Shown: positions 19,918 to 23,690 of the stretch, one piece after another
How the letters are laid out: each line of letters opens with the position of its first letter
Numbering within the stretch: position 1 is the stretch's first letter
Assembly: GCA_019677205.1 (NCBI GenBank)
Contig: JAAMXY010000615.1
Coordinates: 1-23,690, forward strand
Source of the DNA: Pinguiococcus pyrenoidosus
Lineage: Eukaryota > Sar > Pinguiophyceae > Pinguiochrysidales > Pinguiochrysidaceae
DNA: 23,690 bases
Direction: 5' to 3'
Position numbers and translations under genes: made by a program
Notes under the pieces: model-generated
What the model was told of the DNA's origin: nothing
Databases searched by the model: none
What the model saw: the letters and a program-made list of their open reading frames with translations, nothing else

Positions 19918-21402
19918 CTACTCAAGCTTCCTCTGCGGAGGATTCAACCGGTGCTTCACTGATTCGTACACGACGAAGAACAGGGCGCAGCTGGGCGCAA
20001 TGTAGACTACCCGTGGCACCAATCCGCGGAACAGCGCGGCGCCCCCCTCGGTGCGCACAATCTGCGCCGCCGTTCCGAAGTACCCTTTCGCAACGGTGTC
20101 CGCCGACATGGCCATCATTCTGGGGGGGGGACGGGGAGGTGCAAAGGTTTGGGGAGGTGCAAAGGTTTTGGGAGAGGAAGGCGACGTGAGCACCGAGTCG
20201 GCTTCGGCTACGAAAACGAGTAATGGCGAAGGCAGCGCACCTGGTCTTGAGCACGTCCAACGGTGTTGTCAAGGCGGCAGCGATGCTTCCTGCGATCGCG
20301 CCGACGATGGCACTATCCCCCGTTCCCAGGACGGGTGGAGTCTGGCTACCGGGATCGCGCGCCTTCACAATGTTCTCAAGGTAGAAGCGCTTGCACAGCT
20401 CGTACGCGCACATCTGAATTGCCCGGAACGGGACGTCCCGCATGACCTGACCTAACCAACCCCTGCGTGCAGTTGAGTAGCGGTCGTAGCGTAAGCCTTG
20501 AGCAAGCAGCGCTGGACCTTCGCGGGAGGACCTGGCTGCCGGGTTTCTTCAGACCGCGCGTACCTGTAGAAGCCGCCTATGCCCGACTTCTGAAAGGTGT
20601 CCTTCACCGCGGCGCCAAAGGACGAGTACACGCCTCCCTGGAGCTGCTGCTTGACCTGCTCGCTGGGCGTGAGCCAGAATGACCTGCACGATGCGCCCAA
20701 GATGCAGCGCATTTGTTGCTGCTGTTAGGCCTCGCTAGCATGCCTTGCCGCCAAACAAGCATCCATGGCACTTTGCACTTTCCCGCGCCAGAGCAAGAGA
20801 TTGAAGGAAGGTAGACAGATGCATTCTCTACAAAAAAAAAATCTCTTGTCCACATACCCGGTGATGTCTCCCATGATGGCCGCCACGAAGGACACCACGC
20901 CGAGGTACTTGTCGGAGAAGCGCTGCAGCAGCAGCTCCTTGTACACCTCGTAGCTGCCGAAGGTCAGCGTGCCGTAGGGCACCTGGCCCAGCAGCGAGCC
21001 CGGCACGCCCTTGAAGAGGCCCCCGACGCCCATGGTCCGCATGAGCGCGAGGGCGCCGCTCTCCGCGGCGCCCTTGGCCATCTGCAGGCGCGTCTTCACG
21101 GTGTCCAGCGGGTACATGACCAGGATGCTCACGCCTCTGGCGGTGGCGCCCGCGATGCAGTGGTGTCTCGCGGACCACAGCACGTTGGCGAAGCTTCGGC
21201 TCAGCTCCTGCACGCCCGAGACAAACGGGCCCAGCGGCTGTGACGCGGCGAGAGTGCACGCGCCCACGGAGGCCTCCGCGCGCGGCGCCCCTCCTACCTG
21301 AACCAGCGGCAGGCCCAGCGGCATTGCATCGGCAGTGGGCTGGAGGAGCGCCAGCACCAGCACCAGCCCCAGCGCGCACCAGCGCGCTTGTGAGCCTCTC
21401 AT
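19918..21402 (-). CDS. S-adenosylmethionine carrier, mitochondrial carrier family (SAMC/SLC25A26-like, 362 aa, 4 exons)
   Basis: Exons are 21402-20858, 20683-20564, 20462-20241 and 20119-19918 (363 codons with stop, GT-AG and phase-matched). Three carrier repeats show the PX[D/E]XX[K/R] signature: YPLDTVKTRLQ, LTPSEQVKQQLQ and TPLDVLKTR. The second-repeat form with Ser-Glu and the segment RDVPFRAIQ are typical of the SAM carrier subfamily, which exchanges SAM for S-adenosylhomocysteine across organelle inner membranes. The first 26 residues look like an ER signal peptide (Arg/Trp, then a Leu/Val core, then Ala-Asp-Ala). About 50 Ala/Pro-rich residues follow before the carrier domain. Mitochondrial carriers normally lack this, so targeting to a complex plastid is plausible. 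Its substrate would serve the methyltransferase, radical SAM and other SAM enzymes. The last intron (20120-20240) carries an 18-bp duplication. Confidence 0.9.
20133..20168. repeat. 18-bp tandem duplication in the last SAM-carrier intron
   Basis: Two perfect adjacent copies of GGGGAGGTGCAAAGGTTT lie inside intron 20120-20240. Next to them is a run of ten C on the sense strand directly before the acceptor. Confidence 0.9.
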
Positions 21403-21837
21403 TCGTGCGGCGCAAGCTTCAAGCCCTCCGGCGCTCTGGACGGCGGAGGTCGCTGGAGACGCGCTGCTGGCCTCAGCAAGCAGATGGGAGGGAGCGCTCG
21501 AGGCGCGAGAGCGGGGTCAGCTGAGAGAGGCGCTCGGAGAAGCGGCGGATCTTAAGTGCAGAAGGCGGCGTAAGTTGTGCGCTGAGAGCGGACGATGAAA
21601 ACAAGACATGTGCGTCAGCTTGTGGATCTTGGTCAGCTGACGCAGCGCTCTGTAGCGGCCGCCTCTCTCGCCCGCCGGCAAGGTGCTGAGCTGCTTGCTG
21701 TCTTCTGGTGGGAGTTGACCATGCCCGCCGGCTTCGTTGTCGGCGTTCTCCCTTGCGACTGGAGCGCTTCGGCGCCCTTTCCAAGTGAAGGGACAGGGAC
21801 GGAGGTCGCAAGATTCTCGAATCTTCTTCTTGGTTGG
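21403..21837. other. Intergenic region between SAM carrier and PsbP gene
   Basis: Both flanking genes are on the minus strand. This 435-bp stretch should hold the promoter and 5' UTR of the SAM carrier and the 3' end of the PsbP transcript. Open frames here are shadows without recognisable domains. No TATA box or RNA gene was seen. Confidence 0.45.
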
Positions 21838-22781
21838 TCAATCCGTGAATGCGAAGGACGACACGATCCCATCCAGTGTCGTCTGGAGGCTCTGGCTCTT
21901 CTCAAACTCCGCCTCCAGCGCTTGCACGGTGAGCGAGATGATGGACGGCGTCTCCGTGGGGTTACTTTGCCCCACCACGGTGAACACCGTCTTCAAGTGC
22001 CGCTCGGGTTGTCCCGGCTGCGCCACGGTGTAGTCGAACAGATACGCCTTGTTGCCATTCACCGGCTTGGAGCTGAGCATCTTGCCTGGCGAAAATCATT
22101 GCAAAACACTCAGCAGAAGCAACTGGAAAGACCGTTGCAGCGCGCACACAAAGCTGAGCAAACGCCCGCACCATTCAAGTTGTCCGGCAGGATGAACTGC
22201 GCGACGTCGTTGATGGTGCCGAAGCTGCCCAAACTGGTGTAGTCCCCCCGCACCGGCGTGTACACGAGCACCGCATTGAGATCAGCGGTCGCAGGTGACA
22301 CAAAGCTAAAAACAAGCGCGCGGAAGAAAAAAGAAAGAGGTGCATGAGCTTCTTCGGAGACGGCACCAGAATCAGGACGCCGCCAACTCGCCACCGGAAG
22401 GCCAACTTACGCCACTGTGGCCCGCGTGTTTCCCAAGGTGGTTTGCGTCCGCTTCCACGACCCGGGAACCGCGACTTTCACCCGACTCTCGGTGTACGTC
22501 ACCGTGTCATCCGCGGCGGACGCTTTCTTGGCGCCGGCCAGAAAAGCAGCTGCCAGCTCCGCCGCGAAAACATCTCTCACGAGCTTCCTGCCGATGGTTG
22601 GGATAAGGTACTTCGAAGACGGACAGCGCCTGTGAAGCTCAGGAAAAAGGGGACAAGACACAACAAAACAAAGCAAAACAGAACAAAACAAAACAAAACA
22701 AAACAAACGGAACCTGCGCGGAATCTTCATGCTAAGAGCTGCGGAGGGGGCCAGAAGTGCCGCCAAAAGCAGCAAGACCAT
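21838..22781 (-). CDS. PsbP-domain thylakoid lumen protein (222 aa, 4 exons)
   Basis: Exons are 22781-22714, 22629-22411, 22305-22172 and 22085-21838 (223 codons with stop, all GT-AG). The core reads as a PsbP/PsbP-like fold: VTYTESRVKVAVPGSW, then VLVYTPVRGDYTSLGSFG, then YLFDYTVAQPG and a C-terminal IVSSF strand. PsbP proteins stabilise the oxygen-evolving complex, and PsbP-like relatives assist photosystem assembly, in the thylakoid lumen. The N-terminus has three steps: a Leu/Ala signal peptide (~1-17), a basic segment (KIPRRR...), and an Arg-Lys then Ala/Leu stretch ending Ala-Ser-Ala (~55). That pattern fits import into a complex plastid and then the lumen. I chose the Met at 22781 because the next upstream in-frame start (22868) would bury the signal peptide. 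Whether it is PsbP itself or a PsbP-domain paralogue cannot be told. Confidence 0.88.
22661..22708. repeat. AAAAC-type simple repeat in PsbP intron 1
   Basis: About nine units of ACAAA/AACAA lie in intron 22630-22713. On the sense strand this is TTTTG, so it is T-rich like other splice tracts in the window. Confidence 0.9.
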
Positions 22782-23113
22782 CTTCAGGTCGACCCCGTGC
22801 GTCACCTGCCGCGAACAAAACTGATCCGAGGCCACTCCTCTGCGCAAACGGGACTCAGTAGCTGCCATGATTCGCTGGGAAAGTGTCTGGGAGCCAGGAA
22901 GACAAGTGGACGCCTCTCTTTCAAAGATGCGACGCAGTGCTTGAGGCTTGGACAGGGAGCCGTTGTCTTGGTATAAAATTATCGGTTCAATGGCTTTGCT
23001 CCGTTGTCTTTTCTTTTATACTTTTATTTTTATTTTATTTTTATGTCATTGACATCATGGTTTTACTACATTCCATTTTTATCTCATCTTTTTTTTCCTT
23101 TTTGGTACGAAAG

Positions 23114-23131
23114 TACCTACCTTGGTAGGTA
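23114..23131. repeat. Perfect 8-bp inverted repeat
   Basis: TACCTACC and GGTAGGTA are separated by TT. It lies at the edge of the T-rich segment. It may be a protein-binding palindrome or the remnant of a mobile-element end. Confidence 0.7.
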
Positions 23132-23193
23132 TCTAGGTAGGATATGGCTGGTACTAGAGGCTGCTCTCAAGGTATACTTCCTGATTTTCATTG

Positions 23194-23296
23194 ATTGGTT
23201 CCTGCAATACAACTGAAGAGGCGACGCTTCGTCTCCGCGCATGTTCCTCATTGGTTCCTCCGTACGACCGAAGAAGTGACTCGCCGTCTCCGCGGC
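23194..23296. repeat. Imperfect direct repeat of about 47 bp
   Basis: Copy one (23194-23240) and copy two (about 23250-23296) both begin ATTGGTTCCT, share GAAGA and GCGACG/TCGCCG-like middles, and end CGTCTCCGCG. The repeat distance is about 56 bp. No gene overlaps it. Confidence 0.6.
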
Positions 23297-23648
23297 GGCA
23301 TTCCCCACCATGGTGTTCTGCACGCCGAAACTAAGACATCATGTTGAACCGAGTTGGGGCCAGCTGGGGCTGCCGGCGGTTCCTACTCATTCCGCCTGTG
23401 GGCAGCCAGACAGGGTTCTGCTGCGACCGGCATGGTTGTCAATCTATCTTTCGGCAGGAGGAAAGATCACTCCCAGCGTTTCACAGGGAGGACTGGCAGA
23501 CGCACTGGTGCGTGTGAGGTGCGTAGCCACGAGCCGAATGGCGTCGGGTGATGACGAAACCTTGCCACGGTGGCCGCCTATCATACATCGGGAATTTCCC
23601 GACGGCCATACACCGGCCGCGCCTCGAAAGATTTGCAGATGCTTCCGC

Positions 23649-23683
23649 GCCAGGAGATTCGGCCAATCAGGGGCTCTCCTGGC
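23649..23683. repeat. Hairpin-forming inverted repeat
   Basis: GCCAGGAG and CTCCTGGC arms flank a 19-base loop that contains CCAAT. Function is unknown; it sits at the window edge. Confidence 0.5.
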
Positions 23684-23690
23684 ACGTACC

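Larger units (their letters stand above)
22782..23690. other. Right-end region without a recognised gene
   Basis: The first part is the PsbP upstream region and probably its promoter. Bases ~23005-23110 are strongly T-rich, unlike the rest of the window. Small repeats follow (23114-23131, 23194-23296). Near the end are a TCGGGAA-T-TTCCCGA palindrome (about 23589-23603) and an 8-bp-arm hairpin (23649-23683) with CCAAT in its loop. Short open frames show no known domain. Confidence 0.5.

Noticed and set aside
22970-22982. TATAAAA-like box on the plus strand
   Set aside because: No supported plus-strand gene follows it, and it is in the wrong orientation for the PsbP gene.
1-23690. CRISPR array, tRNA, rRNA or bacterial operon signals
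   Set aside because: No spaced repeat array or RNA gene was seen. GT-AG introns and targeting peptides show eukaryotic nuclear DNA, so operon and ribosome-binding-site models do not apply.

Overview
The window is nuclear DNA of a photosynthetic eukaryote. Seven protein genes can be reconstructed. They are split by 28 short introns (61-236 bp), all with GT-AG ends and all joining in consistent phase. A PsbP-domain protein shows photosynthesis. Its N-terminus (ER-type signal peptide, then a basic segment, then a hydrophobic segment ending in Ala-Ser-Ala) and a similar signal peptide on a SAM carrier suggest a complex (secondary or higher) plastid. I infer an alga of that kind but cannot name the lineage. 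All exon joins are my own reading from splice sites, phase and protein homology; there is no transcript evidence.

Layout: 1-2642 holds no recognised gene, only weak hypothetical ORFs. 2643-4403 (+) is a seven-exon amidase-signature protein that has lost catalytic residues. 4442-6126 (-), tail to tail with it, is a nine-exon ankyrin-repeat gene whose first exon is uncertain. 6482-9822 (+) is a five-exon gene fusing a sugar-nucleotidyltransferase-like domain to a ten-helix drug/metabolite-type transporter. 10318-17261 (-) is a two-exon gene for a 2289-residue protein. 18036-19866 (+) is an organellar TsaD/Qri7-type t6A enzyme. 19918-21402 (-) is a SAM carrier. 21838-22781 (-) is the PsbP-domain protein. 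The right end (22782-23690) has AT-rich DNA and small repeats only.

The main discovery is the 2289-residue protein. In order it carries WG-like repeats, a COMT/HIOMT-type O-methyltransferase, a GalU-like sugar-1-phosphate nucleotidyltransferase, an arabinokinase-like GHMP sugar kinase, a GT4 glycosyltransferase, and a radical SAM domain with a short SPASM/Twitch C-terminus. The chemistry reads as a complete line: phosphorylate a free sugar, activate it to an NDP-sugar, transfer it, methylate it, and make one radical modification. It has a single 74-bp intron in 6.9 kb of coding sequence, whereas its neighbours have one intron every 0.1-0.7 kb. This fits a bacterial gene cluster that was acquired and fused.

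The convergent neighbour at 6482-9822 also joins a nucleotidyltransferase fold to a small-molecule transporter, so the two genes may serve one glycoconjugate pathway. The SAM carrier nearby could supply the cofactor used by the methyltransferase and radical SAM domains. That link is inference from position only.
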